Shown here piece after piece: positions 16,341-24,134 of a DNA stretch of 64,000 nucleotides. Source of the DNA: Ilumatobacter sp963746265 (GTDB lineage Bacteria > Actinomycetota > Acidimicrobiia > Acidimicrobiales > Ilumatobacteraceae); assembly GCA_963746265.1 (NCBI GenBank), contig CAVVAM010000011.1:124001-188000 (forward strand), written 5' to 3'. Under the pieces are notes generated by a model. The model was not told the DNA's origin and searched no databases. It saw only the letters and a list, made by a program, of their open reading frames with translations. A program made the translations under genes and the position numbers. How positions within the stretch are numbered: position 1 is the stretch's first letter; every line of letters starts with the position of its first letter.

Positions 16341-17510
16341 ATGGCTGAGCTGCGAACGGCTCCGGGGATGAGAGAGCGTGCTCCCGGCGTGTGGGAGCTG
16401 ATCGTCGAGGCCGGCCGCGACCCGCTGACCGGCAAGAGGCGCCAGGTGAGCCGGACCTTTCGTGGGAACCTCCGAGACGCCGAGAAGGCGCGCGCGGCGT
16501 TGCTGGTCGATGTCGGCAAGGGCCGCCACACTCGTGCGCGGGCCACCCTCGACGATCTCTTTGCCGAGTGGATCATCGAGCTGCGGCGCAAGGGCCGGTC
16601 GCCCAACACGGTGCGGGGCTACGAATTGGTCTACGAACGCAATATCCGGCCGACGCTCGGCTCGATGCCCGTCACCAAGGTGACCACCAAGACGCTGACC
16701 GACCTCTACGGCGCCCACCAGGCACGAGGGCTCGCGGCGCGCAGCGTGTACCAGGTGCACGCCTGCCTGTCGTCAATGTTCACCCAGGCCTGCCGGTGGG
16801 GGTGGCGTGACTCCAATCCGGCCCAGTGGGCCGACCCTCCGTCGATCCCGAACACCGAGCCGACCGTGCCGACGCCCCAGGAGGTACGACTGCTCATCGC
16901 CGAGGCCGAACGGGGCAAGCGCCCGGAAATGGCACGCGCGATCCTGGTCGCCGCCACCACCGGGCTCCGACGAGCCGAGCTGTGTGCGCTGCGCCGGACC
17001 CGTGATCTCGATCTCGAGCGCGGCGTTCTTCGAGTGTCGGCGTCAGTCGTGAAGATGCCGGGCGAACCGGCGCGAGAGATCCCGACCAAGCACCGCCGGA
17101 CGCGGACGATCGCCCTCGACGACCTGACGGTCGCGATCCTGCGCGCACAGTTGGCCGATGTCGAGGCACGGAGTGGCCTCGTCCACGTCGACTTGGTCGA
17201 CGACCCGTACGTGTTCACCGATGCTGCCGACGGTTCGGTTCCGTGGAAGCCCGACACGGTCTCGCAGTACTTCGGCCGGATGCGCGAGCGGGTCGGCCTC
17301 GACCACCTCAACTTCCACGACCTGCGCAAGTTCATGGAGACCTACGGCCAAGAGATGGGCTACAGCGTGACGCAGGTCGCGATGCGCGCCGGCCACGATC
17401 CTTCGATCGCAGCGAAGCACCACAGCGGTCGCGTCGGTGAGACCGATCGAGCTCTGGCGAACGCCGTGGCTTCCCTGCTCGCCCCACCGCACGAGTCAAA
17501 CGAGGAGTAA
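16341..17510 (+). CDS. Tyrosine-recombinase integrase of the island, catalytic Tyr apparently replaced by His
   Basis: 389 residues. An N-terminal arm-binding region, a SAM-like core-binding domain (about 70-165: TLDDLFAEWI..., VTKVTTKTLTDLYG) and a catalytic domain are present. Catalytic R210 (TTGLRRAEL), K250, H326 and R329 (FHDLRKF) and H352 (AGHDPS) are there. At the nucleophile position the sequence reads AAKHHSGRV, with H361 where related integrases read KHY. CAC to TAC is one transition away. As it stands the protein could probably bind but not cleave att DNA. It is followed 4 nt later by the addiction module, probably translated from the same message. Confidence 0.9.
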   Translation: MAELRTAPGMRERAPGVWELIVEAGRDPLTGKRRQVSRTFRGNLRDAEKARAALLVDVGKGRHTRARATLDDLFAEWIIELRRKGRSPNTVRGYELVYERNIRPTLGSMPVTKVTTKTLTDLYGAHQARGLAARSVYQVHACLSSMFTQACRWGWRDSNPAQWADPPSIPNTEPTVPTPQEVRLLIAEAERGKRPEMARAILVAATTGLRRAELCALRRTRDLDLERGVLRVSASVVKMPGEPAREIPTKHRRTRTIALDDLTVAILRAQLADVEARSGLVHVDLVDDPYVFTDAADGSVPWKPDTVSQYFGRMRERVGLDHLNFHDLRKFMETYGQEMGYSVTQVAMRAGHDPSIAAKHHSGRVGETDRALANAVASLLAPPHESNEE

Positions 17511-17514
17511 TGTG

Positions 17515-17769
17515 ATGTCCGTGAGTGCGACGCCCTCCGCCCTGCGAGACGAGGCCCTCGCGCTGCCTGCCGAGCAGCGCGCCGAACTCGCCGTGGAGCT
17601 GCTCGCCAGTCTTGACGACGACATCTCCGACGCCGATCCCGACGAGATCGATCGGGCCTGGGGTGAGGAGATGCAGCGCCGCTCGGCGCAGATCGCCTCC
17701 GGCGACGTCAAGACGCTGACCTGGGACGAGGTCCTCGACCAGGTCGCCGCCAGTCGCCGGTCCCGGTGA
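17515..17769 (+). CDS. Addiction-module antitoxin-like protein (TIGR02574 type)
   Basis: 84 residues. LRDEALALPAEQRAELAVEL is the family signature, followed by an acidic stretch DDDISDADPDEIDRAWGEEM and a C-terminal KTLTWDEVLDQV. These proteins pair with ParE/RelE toxins and neutralise them. GAGGAG lies 7 nt before the ATG, at the end of the integrase frame, so integrase and module are coupled. The stop overlaps the toxin start (GTGA). Confidence 0.87.
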   Translation: MSVSATPSALRDEALALPAEQRAELAVELLASLDDDISDADPDEIDRAWGEEMQRRSAQIASGDVKTLTWDEVLDQVAASRRSR

Positions 17770-18086
17770 CGCTCGAGATCGGGTACCACCCCCTTGCCGC
17801 GGCTGAGGTCGTACGCGTAGCGGCGTGGTACGAGAACGAGGCTGCGGGATTGGGCGACCGGTTCCTCGCCGCGGTCGAGGCGGCCGCGCTGCGCGGTAGC
17901 CGATGGCCCAACGTCGGCAAGCCGGTGGTGACCAGGCCCGATGGCGCCGTCGTCAACCGCAAGTTGCCGGTGGGAGGCTTCCCGTGGGCCATCGGCTACG
18001 AAGTCACCGACGAGCAGTTGCTCGTGCTCGCTGTATTCCACCAGCACCGCTCGCCGGCGTACTGGCTCGAACGCACCAGCGATTGA
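17766..18086 (+). CDS. ParE/RelE-superfamily toxin
   Basis: 106 residues with the ParE-like layout: a first strand then EVVRVAAWYENEAAGLGDRFL (helix hairpin), FPWAIGYEV and the C-terminal VFHQHRSPAYWLER typical of plasmid-stabilisation proteins. Members inhibit gyrase or cleave mRNA; which one applies cannot be told here. GTG start overlaps the antitoxin TGA by 4 nt, a normal antitoxin-then-toxin order. The pair would stabilise the island. Confidence 0.87.
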   Translation: MTLEIGYHPLAAAEVVRVAAWYENEAAGLGDRFLAAVEAAALRGSRWPNVGKPVVTRPDGAVVNRKLPVGGFPWAIGYEVTDEQLLVLAVFHQHRSPAYWLERTSD

Positions 18087-18487
18087 ACCCGGCGTCGCGG
18101 TGCCGGCCGACTTGAGTCCCGCCGAGTGCCGTGGTCGTCGGATGCTCAGAAGCCGATGTCGATTCCGGGTGGTTCCGGCCGGAGTTGTGGTTCGATGGGC
18201 CGCTGAGGTGGAGCGGGCTGACGTGGAGCGAGGTCGTGTTGATCGATCCAGGCCACCAGAGATCCAGCAGAAGAGTCCGATATCGCGGACCCGACCGCTC
18301 GCGGACGTGCCGATCGCGAGCGGGGCCAACGGGTCAAGCGAGTGATTATCGAGCGGCCCCCGTTAGTGCGAAGGTGTGCGACTTCGCATGGAAGTGCGGC
18401 GCTGCGACGAGCAATCCGACCCGATCGTTGGGTTGGACAGCCGTGGGTGCGTTGGTGGATGCTGTGCCTTTGACGAGGAGGTCATTG
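18087..18487. other. No supported gene
   Basis: 401 bp between the toxin and the C45 pseudogene. A minus-strand frame ending near 18146 has a proline-rich tail (RPIEPQLRPEPPGIDIGF) that could be a gene remnant, but nothing is recognisable. Confidence 0.5.
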
Positions 18488-19645
18488 GTGGCAGATCAGT
18501 TGAAGAAGGTCGCAGAACACGGCGGGGGGACGCTGTACGAGGCGAATAGCTTCGTGGTCCCGGTGCTGCGCGGGACCAACCGCGAGATGGGGTCCAGTAC
18601 GGGGCGCTGATGGTCGACCACATGCAGCAGACGTGGGACGTGATCGTCCAGCCCGATCGCGACTCCGGAGCGATCACCGACGACGTCATGGCGACGTGGA
18701 CCAATCGGGCGATGTCGGCGTTCTCGACTCGCAACCGCGAGTTCCTCCTGGGCGTTTCGGAAGGGTCCGGTTGGCCGATCAACAGCGTCGGCATGCTCGA
18801 CCAGATGATGGAGTTCGGGTTCTAGTCAGTCGAAGATCCATGCGTTCGCGGGCTGTACGTCGATTGCGTCGTGGGGGGCGCACTCGGTTGACGGTGGGGT
18901 GTACGTGGGCCGCAACATGGACTGGACGCCGACATTCAACGAGTTCGCTCAGGTATTGACCGTGCGCTCGCCGACGGACGGTTCGTATCGCACCGCGGTG
19001 GTGGGTTGGCCTGGCATGACCGGAGCGATGTCCGCGATCAACGAACACGGTGCCTACATCGACCTGCATGACGGCACCAGCATGGGGGGTTCGATCGTGT
19101 ACATGGGACGACCACCGATCGTGAACATCTACCTCGATCTCCTCGCCGAGACGGCCACCCTGGAGGGTTTGGTCACACGCATCAACGGCACCGCGCAGAG
19201 CACGTCGACCATCGTGACGGTGGCCGACGAGACCCGGGCCGTGTCGATGGAGTGCACGTCGCTCGGCGGGAACCGCCTCCGTGACCCGGGTGAGAACTCG
19301 CTGGTGGTGGTGAACAGCTTCCTCGACGCTGACTGGGGCCTCGGTGTGCGCGAGACCGTGAGCAACTCGCTGCGTCGATTCTCGAACATGACCGATCGCC
19401 TCGCCGAGCACCCCGGGACCGTCGACGCGGAGACCATCCGTAACCTCATGGACCTGACGCTGTTCGACAAGGACGGCAACTTCATCGAGGGCGGTGGCTG
19501 CACGAAGCCGACCCAGCAGGACGCCGACGCAACCAACTACCAGACGGTGGTCGACACCCGACGACGACAGCTGTGGATCAAGATCCCCTCACCTGACCAC
19601 TTCGCGGCCCGGACGCACTTCGATCTCCCCGAGCTGTGGAGTTGA
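18488..19645 (+). pseudogene. Peptidase C45-type acyltransferase/hydrolase, two frameshifts
   Basis: A GTG at 18488 with GAGGAG 7 nt upstream opens a frame reading VADQLKKVAEHGGGTLYEAN to TNREMG. A one-base loss in a G run near 18590 moves it to VQYGALMVDHMQQTWDV, which ends at a TAG near 18823. A second shift leads into the frame with FAGCTSIASWGAHSVDGGVY, where the Cys is the expected autocatalytic nucleophile, then YVGRNMDW onward to TGA at 19645. Joined, the three pieces match the N-terminal-nucleophile hydrolase family of acyl-CoA:6-APA acyltransferase. Two independent shifts make sequencing error less likely than decay. Confidence 0.8.
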
Positions 19646-19675
19646 CGTCGCTCCGCCACCCCGGCTGACGCGTCG

Positions 19676-20401
19676 GTGTCGGTGTTGCTCGCCCAACAAG
19701 GCTCAGCCGAAGACCTGATCTCGGGGGCGCTCGAGACCATCCAGCCGATTCTCGAGTATCTCGGCACGATCGCGTTCGCGATCACCGGTGCGCTGGTCGC
19801 CGGCCGCAATCGGATGGACATCAGCGGCGTGCTCGTGCTCGGAGCGATCGTGTCGGTGGGCGGTGGCACCCTCCGGGACCTGCTCCTCCAGCGGACGGTG
19901 TTCTGGGTCGAGGATCCCACCTTCCTGGCCGTGGGCGTGGCGAGCGCCGCGCTCAGCATCCCGCTGTTCCGCGTCGCGTCCACACAGGTCAAGCAGGCCT
20001 ACTGGCTGGTTCAGTCCTTCGACGCATTCGGCCTTGCGCTGTTCGTGGTCACCGGCACCAACATCGCCCTCGTTGCCGGCGCGAACGACGTGGCCGCGGC
20101 GGCGATCGGTGTGATCTCCGGTGTTGGCGGCGGCATGATCCGCGACATCCTCGCCAACGACATCCCGAGTGTGCTCACCGACGGACGGCTCTACATGGTG
20201 GCCGCACTCGCCGGCGCCTTCGCGTACATCATGCTGCTCCAGCTGGACATTCGGGCCGTGTACGTGCTCTGGGTCCCGATCGTCATCATCTTGGGCCTGC
20301 GCTACGCCTCCCTGCGCTACAACGTCGGTATGCCGACCTTCGTCATCGACGAAGCGGCCGACCCACGCGAACACGACGGCGACCTCCCGCCGTCGGCGTG
20401 A
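19676..20401 (+). CDS. TRIC/YicG-family cation channel-like membrane protein
   Basis: 241 residues from GTG, with seven hydrophobic helices arranged as two repeats of a three-helix unit. Each repeat carries the glycine-rich family motif: SVGGGTLRDLLL and GVGGGMIRDIL. Bacterial members of this UPF0126 family are trimeric cation channels, and some have been proposed as glycine transporters. The soluble acidic tail ends EHDGDLPPSA. It starts 30 nt after the C45 pseudogene and is convergent with a membrane fragment on the other strand. Looks intact. Confidence 0.88.
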   Translation: MSVLLAQQGSAEDLISGALETIQPILEYLGTIAFAITGALVAGRNRMDISGVLVLGAIVSVGGGTLRDLLLQRTVFWVEDPTFLAVGVASAALSIPLFRVASTQVKQAYWLVQSFDAFGLALFVVTGTNIALVAGANDVAAAAIGVISGVGGGMIRDILANDIPSVLTDGRLYMVAALAGAFAYIMLLQLDIRAVYVLWVPIVIILGLRYASLRYNVGMPTFVIDEAADPREHDGDLPPSA

Positions 20402-20407
20402 GTCGGC

Positions 20408-20586
20408 TCAGACCGATGTTCGGCGCTCGGGGAGTTCGGCCGGCTCGTCGCCGTAGCTGTCCTGAGCGGTCTCCTCGGGTGGAAGCTCGTCGTTGGAGAA
20501 CTTGATCAAGCCGAACACGATCAGGAAGATCGGTGTGATCCACAGCAGTACGGCGTACTGGGCGTATTCGACGACGGCGACGCGCG
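20408..20586 (-). pseudogene. Small membrane-peptide fragment without a start
   Basis: The frame reads VVEYAQYAVLLWITPIFLIV then GLIKFSNDELPPEE and an acidic tail to TGA at 20408. This is a credible one-helix membrane protein with a charged tail. No ATG/GTG/TTG precedes it in frame before the sequence joins the toxin-antitoxin block near 20590, so the 5' end was probably cut off by that insertion. Confidence 0.4.
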
Positions 20587-20591
20587 CATGG

Positions 20592-20810
20592 TCAGCTCGC
20601 GAGCGTCTGCTGCTCGGCGCGTTCGACCGCGGCGAGCGAGAACACCCAACGACCGGCACCGGGGATGATCGGCCGGACCGGTGAGGACCCGTTGCGCACG
20701 GCCCGTTTGAGCGACTCGGGATGGATGCCCCACCGGTGGGTGGGCACCTCGGTCGTGAGGGTGAGGCGGGCACCTCGATTCGTGATGTCGACGAGTTTGT
20801 GAGTGGACAT
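20592..20810 (-). CDS. Small HTH protein divergent from the MNT/HEPN module
   Basis: 72 residues. LTLTTEVPTHRWGIHPESLK fits an excisionase/MerR-like winged-helix start (normally LTTEELAERWxVxPxSLKR), followed by RNGSSPVRPIIPGAGRWVF, a typical wing. A decayed paralogue with the same core lies at 22534-22888, also divergent from an MNT gene, so HTH and MNT/HEPN move together. It probably represses the shared intergenic region. The family is not one I can name with certainty. Confidence 0.65.
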   Translation of the reverse strand: MSTHKLVDITNRGARLTLTTEVPTHRWGIHPESLKRAVRNGSSPVRPIIPGAGRWVFSLAAVERAEQQTLAS

Positions 20811-20833
20811 GCGTCCGACGATCCACCATGCAC

Positions 20834-20860
20834 GTCACGGATCACTACCCCGACTTGGGG
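20834..20860. promoter_or_regulatory. Candidate operator shared by both toxin-antitoxin copies
   Basis: 17 bases from 20834 (GTCACGGATCACTACCC) recur exactly at 22903-22919, and both copies continue into a C-run/G-run inverted repeat (CCCCGACTTGGGG here, CCCGACTCAGGG there). It lies between the divergent HTH and MNT genes, 12 bp before the MNT -10 box. Confidence 0.5.
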
Positions 20861-20872
20861 GCTCGTCTGACA

Positions 20873-20878
20873 TATCCT
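20873..20878 (+). promoter_or_regulatory. Leaderless -10 box of the MNT gene
   Basis: TATCCT is followed by 7 nt and ATG 20886. The decayed copy keeps the layout (TATTCT at 22941-22946, 6 nt, ATG 22953). Confidence 0.55.
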
Positions 20879-20885
20879 GGGAGAC

Positions 20886-21182
20886 ATGGCCGGCACGACG
20901 TTGACCGAGTTGCGCGATCGGCGCGACGAGATCGTCGAGATCGCCCGCGCCCGCGGGGCCTCCAGGGTGCGAGTGTTCGGCTCCGTCGCTCGCGGCGAAG
21001 CCGCCGACGGTAGCGACATCGACTTCCTGGTCGACCTCGAACCGGGCCGGAGCCTGCTCGACCTCGGTGGCCTGCTGATGGATCTCCAGGACCTCCTCGA
21101 GCGGAACGTCGACGTCGTCACCGAACGCGGACTGCGCCCGAGGGTCGCCCAACGCGTGCTCGCCGACGCCGTCGAGCTGTGA
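20886..21182 (+). CDS. mntA: MNT-domain nucleotidyltransferase antitoxin (MntA-like)
   Basis: 98 residues, a minimal nucleotidyltransferase. VRVFGSVARGEAADGSDIDF holds the GSxxxG and DxD metal-binding motif (S43, D44, D46), then the LVDLEPGRSLLDLGGL helix. In characterised MntA-HepT pairs this enzyme adds AMP to a Tyr of the HEPN toxin and silences it. Its TGA overlaps the toxin start (GTGA). Start fixed by the -10 box 7 nt upstream. Confidence 0.9.
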   Translation: MAGTTLTELRDRRDEIVEIARARGASRVRVFGSVARGEAADGSDIDFLVDLEPGRSLLDLGGLLMDLQDLLERNVDVVTERGLRPRVAQRVLADAVEL

Positions 21183-21520
21183 GAGGCGACAGCGATCGTC
21201 TCCTCGACATGATCGAGATGTGCGACCTGCTCCTCGAACACGCATCGGACCGGCAGCGGCTCGTCGACGACCCGGTGATCCAGGCAGCTGCACAGCGCTG
21301 GATCGAGGTGCTTGGCGAGGCGGCCTCGCATGTGTCCGACGAGATCAAGAGCGCTCACCCGCAGGTGGCCTGGCGCGAGATCAGCGGAATCCGGGTGATC
21401 CTCGCTCATGCGTACTTCCACATCGAGCACGACGTCGTCGGCAATGTGATCGACAACGACGTTCCGTTGCTCCGCGCCCAGCTCGCACAGATTGCCGAAT
21501 CGCTCAGCGACAACGACTGA
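21179..21520 (+). CDS. hepT: HEPN-domain toxin (HepT-like, DUF86)
   Basis: 113 residues, all-helical. The catalytic RNase motif Rx4HxY is intact as R72-VILA-H77-A-Y79 in IRVILAHAYFHIEHDVV. VIQAAAQRWIEVLGEAASHV matches the DUF86 core. In the family it cuts tRNA or mRNA until its motif Tyr is AMPylated by MntA. GTG start inside the antitoxin stop codon gives tight coupling. The module is complete and probably active, unlike its decayed copy at 22,534-23,255. Confidence 0.9.
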   Translation: MRGDSDRLLDMIEMCDLLLEHASDRQRLVDDPVIQAAAQRWIEVLGEAASHVSDEIKSAHPQVAWREISGIRVILAHAYFHIEHDVVGNVIDNDVPLLRAQLAQIAESLSDND

Positions 21521-21668
21521 TCCTTGCGCTCCGTCCCACCGCATTCGTCGACACCGGACGCAGCCCATTTCCGCACGTGCGTTTATCCCGGTCAGAGTTC
21601 TGGACATCTGCACCAACTGTGCTCGAACCGCCTACGGTGCCCCCCAGCAGCGCGGTAGGTGGGCGCAG

Positions 21669-21674
21669 TAGCTT
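21669..21674 (+). promoter_or_regulatory. Leaderless -10 box of the DUF433 gene
   Basis: TAGCTT is followed by 6 nt and GTG 21681, favouring that start over GTG 21675. Confidence 0.45.
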
Positions 21675-21680
21675 GTGCTC

Positions 21681-21902
21681 GTGGAGCTGACGGCGCTGGT
21701 CGAGATCCGCCCAGGTGTGCGGAGCGGCAAGCCGTGTTTCGTCGGCACCCGGATCGCTGTCTCCGACGCGCTCGACTACCTCGCGTCGGGCATGACGACC
21801 GAACAGAACATCGCCCACTTGCCCGAGTTCTTCGAGCAGCATGTTCGTGTAGCGATCGAGTTTGCTGCACTTCGTGAACGCCGACTTGCCCCTCCGGCGT
21901 GA
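21681..21902 (+). CDS. DUF433 antitoxin
   Basis: 73 residues. ALVEIRPGVRSGKPCFVGTR followed by IAVSDALDYLASGMTTEQNI is the DUF433 signature (normally I-x-GKPxIxGTRI). These helical DNA-binding proteins are encoded just before DUF5615 PIN-like toxins and are thought to neutralise them. The stop overlaps the toxin start (GTGA). Here the toxin is truncated, so this looks like a surviving antitoxin without its partner. Confidence 0.82.
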   Translation: MELTALVEIRPGVRSGKPCFVGTRIAVSDALDYLASGMTTEQNIAHLPEFFEQHVRVAIEFAALRERRLAPPA

Positions 21903-22042
21903 GGCTCCTGTTCGATCAGAACCTGTCGCGGACCCCGATGCAGAGTCTGATCGCGTGGTTGTCGGCGACACCCGGCGCACTCCGCTTCGCCAGCCGTGGG
22001 CTCAACGCCGACGGCGACGAGATCAGATCGGGCCGGTGGTGA
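21899..22042 (+). pseudogene. DUF5615 PIN-like toxin, truncated
   Basis: 47 codons: VRLLFDQNLSR keeps the start and first catalytic Asp of DUF5615, and FASRGLNADGDEI matches the HVRSVGLxxAxDxxI segment. It then ends at TGA after IRSGRW, whereas the family needs about 110 residues with a TKDxDF active-site segment. The middle is also poorly conserved. The 3' half was probably deleted where the next minus-strand gene block joins. Confidence 0.7.
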
Positions 22043-22066
22043 CGCGCTCGGGCGACCACCGTCGGG

Positions 22067-22285
22067 TCAGTCGCCCTTGGCGTCCTCGCCGGGGATGATC
22101 TTCTCCGCCGCGTCGCTCGCCTTGTCGTAGACACCCTCGACCGCGTCGGGGATCTTGCCGCTGTGCTCTTCGACCAGGCCGTCGGCCCTGTCCTTGACGC
22201 TGCCCGCGGTGTCCTTGACGCTGTCGACGCTGACCGAGTCCTTGCCCTTGCCCAACGTGTCCTTGATCTTGTCCATGAATCCCAT
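22067..22285 (-). CDS. Rv0909-type small antitoxin-like protein
   Basis: 72 residues, highly charged and helical: MGFMDKIKDTLGKGKDSVSV, then repeated Lys/Asp helices VDSVKDTAGSVKDRADGLVE and a tail VYDKASDAAEKIIPGEDAKGD. It resembles the mycobacterial Rv0909/MT0933 antitoxin family and, less closely, CsbD-like stress proteins. AGGA lies 6 nt before the ATG at 22285. No toxin gene follows on this strand, so a toxin-antitoxin role is doubtful. Confidence 0.6.
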   Translation of the reverse strand: MGFMDKIKDTLGKGKDSVSVDSVKDTAGSVKDRADGLVEEHSGKIPDAVEGVYDKASDAAEKIIPGEDAKGD

Positions 22286-22342
22286 ATGTGTTCCTTGCTG
22301 AGGGGTTGTCGCTCGCCTGCTTGACGGACGTGCCCTAGGAGG

Positions 22343-22480
22343 CTAGCCCGATCGGGCGGCTGACCCCGTGCCACCGATGCCGCAGTACCCGGTCGGATTC
22401 TTGGCGAGGTACTGCTGGTGGTACGGCTCGGCGTGAAAGCAGCCGGCGTCGAGGTCGATGTCGATGTCGATGTCTACGAG
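22343..22480 (-). pseudogene. msrA: msrA 3'-end fragment
   Basis: The minus strand reads DAGCFHAEPYHQQYLAKNPT then GYCGIGGTG and a stop at 22343-22345. This is the C-terminus of peptide methionine sulfoxide reductase A, which has YHQQYLxKNPxGYCGLGGTG. The first 130 or so residues, including the catalytic GCFW, are missing: upstream DNA joins the decayed HTH gene. A remnant of recombination. Confidence 0.8.
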
Positions 22481-22533
22481 CTACTCCGCCGCGTGACGGT
22501 CTCCAGATCCGCCCCCAACTCCAGCCACGTCGC

Positions 22534-22888
22534 TCACCAGCGAGCATCAGGGCAGGCGGCCAGCTCGTGGCAGGCGTCCTGGTTGGATCCGGCTGTGTCA
22601 CCGTCCGGTCGCTCAGGTCCGCGGCTTGCACTGGGGCAGCGGCCGAGGCCGGCGGGCCGGACTCGCTGTCGCTGTCGACGCACGCAGGCATCGACGGCGG
22701 CGAGTGCGAACACCCACCGACATGACCCGGGGATGATCGGTCGCACCGGCGAGCTCCCGTTGCGACCGGCGCGCTTGAGGGACTCGGGATGCATGCCACC
22801 GTTCCGCGAGCTCCTCGGTCGTGAGCGTGAGCCGGCGAGCTCGTGCGGTGAGGTCGACGACGTCCTCGGATCCGTTCATGCGATCCAC
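22534..22888 (-). pseudogene. Decayed second copy of the HTH gene
   Basis: MNGSEDVVDLTARARRLTLT then TEELAERWH is in one frame, and GMHPESLKRAGRNGSSPVRP then IIPGSCRWVFALAAVDA is in another. Together they match the intact protein at 20592-20810 almost residue for residue, with a frameshift near 22800. The C-terminal extension after AAVDA is unrelated read-through. Confidence 0.75.
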
Positions 22889-22902
22889 CCTGAACGACCC
22901 AT

Positions 22903-22919
22903 GTCACGGATCACTACCC
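22903..22919. repeat. Second copy of the toxin-antitoxin operator
   Basis: The 17 bases match 20834-20850 exactly and are followed by a similar CCC/GGG inverted repeat. Confidence 0.55.
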
Positions 22920-22952
22920 GACTCAGGGCTCCTGCTCGAATATTCTCCGGGA

Positions 22953-23255
22953 ATGTCGCCGCCGACCTTGGCAGAGTTGTGCGGGCGCCGTGAGGAGATC
23001 TTCGCCACCGCCCAGGCTCGTGGAGCGTCGCGGCTGCGTGTCTTCGGATCGGTCGCTCGTGGCGAGGGCACGGAAGGTAGCGATGTCGACTTCCTCGTCG
23101 ACCTCCGTCCTGCGGTTCAGATGAAGACCATCGACCCTGCAATCGGCCGTTTGGCCAGGGTGGAGTCGTCCGGTGGTGGCGAGTTCTCGTTCGGCTTGGC
23201 GGTGTCGTTGTTACGCGTGGTGAAGATTCGGATGGGTCTGCCCCGGTCTGGTTGA
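22953..23255 (+). pseudogene. Decayed second copy of the MNT antitoxin gene
   Basis: From ATG 22953 the frame reads MSPPTLAELCGRREEIFATA then SRLRVFGSVARGEGTEGSDV and DFLVDLRPA, closely following MntA at 20886. After about 23110 the homology stops abruptly and the frame runs on through unrelated sequence to 23255. No HEPN gene follows. The -10 box and operator are still present. Confidence 0.78.
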
Positions 23256-23530
23256 CATCTCACTTGCGAGGATTCGTCATCGCTGCCCTGCACGGGCACC
23301 GATCCGTGGACATGACCCGCCGCTACGCCCAGAACTCCAACCGCGTCGTCGCCAACGAATGCGCCGCCGTCGGCGCCAAAGTCGAAGCCCTCTACAGCAC
23401 CGACGCACCATTGCCGGCCGACACGATCGGACCGAACATGCGCCGCATGCGCAACGTGAATCGCCGGCGATGCGGCGCAGGTCGGAGCGTTTCGGGTCGC
23501 GATTGCGAGCGGGTGCGAGTCGCGCCGTGA
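23252..23530 (+). pseudogene. Tyrosine recombinase C-terminal fragment
   Basis: HLRGFVIAALHGHRSVDMTR then RYAQNSNRVVANE contains the GH and Tyr of a recombinase active-site end. ALYSTDAPLPADTIGPNMRR parallels DPLPDDATGPNMRRL in the recombinase at 52269-53543. Only the last 80 residues or so remain, and no start is present. A relic of a second integrative element inside the island. Confidence 0.72.
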
Positions 23531-23746
23531 CCGGTCGAGAGTGCGGATGGCGAGTGGTTTTGACCAACGGCGGGGCCAGTTCGTTCAACGCGAACCGCTG
23601 CGATCGGTCTGAGATTCCCCGAGCGTCTCCGGTCAGCGCCCCAAGTTTCAGGCACGGATTCTCGGCGCATGTGTCCGGATTTCGTTTCGCCGTTCGTCGT
23701 CTCTGTGACAATCAAGAATGGTCACCGACATAAAGGACGTCACAAC

Positions 23747-24100
23747 GTGAAGTACATGCTCCTCCTCGCAAGCGACCCCGCCGACGAACCAACCCCGGAC
23801 AGCGAAGCGTTTGGCCCCTACATGGGCGAATGGGCTGCCTACAGCCAGGCCCTCGCCGAGGCGGGCGCCATGGTCGCCGGCGAAGCGCTGCAAGGCGCCG
23901 ACACCGCGAGCACCGTCCGAATTCGCGATGGCAAGCGGATCGTCACCGATGGACCTTTCATCGAGTCGAAGGAAGTGATCGGCGGCTACTACGTGATCGA
24001 CGTCGCCAACCTCGACGAAGCACTCGATTGGGCCGCCAAGATTCCGAACTCTCACTTCGGCACCATCGAGGTCCGCCCAGTCATGGAGTTCGACGGCTGA
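23747..24100 (+). CDS. YciI-like DGPF-domain protein
   Basis: 117 residues. VKYMLLLASDP start, a ferredoxin-like fold, and the family signature TDGPFIESKEVIGGYYVIDV. These small proteins are almost always next to ECF42 sigma factors, as here (34 nt upstream of one), and are thought to act in the same stress response, although the enzymatic role is not settled. GTG 23747 is preceded by AAAGGA at 9 nt. More A/T at third positions than in the core genes nearby suggests a different origin. Confidence 0.9.
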   Translation: MKYMLLLASDPADEPTPDSEAFGPYMGEWAAYSQALAEAGAMVAGEALQGADTASTVRIRDGKRIVTDGPFIESKEVIGGYYVIDVANLDEALDWAAKIPNSHFGTIEVRPVMEFDG

Positions 24101-24134
24101 CGAGCCAGGCCGAGAGAGTCTGCTGACGGATCTG

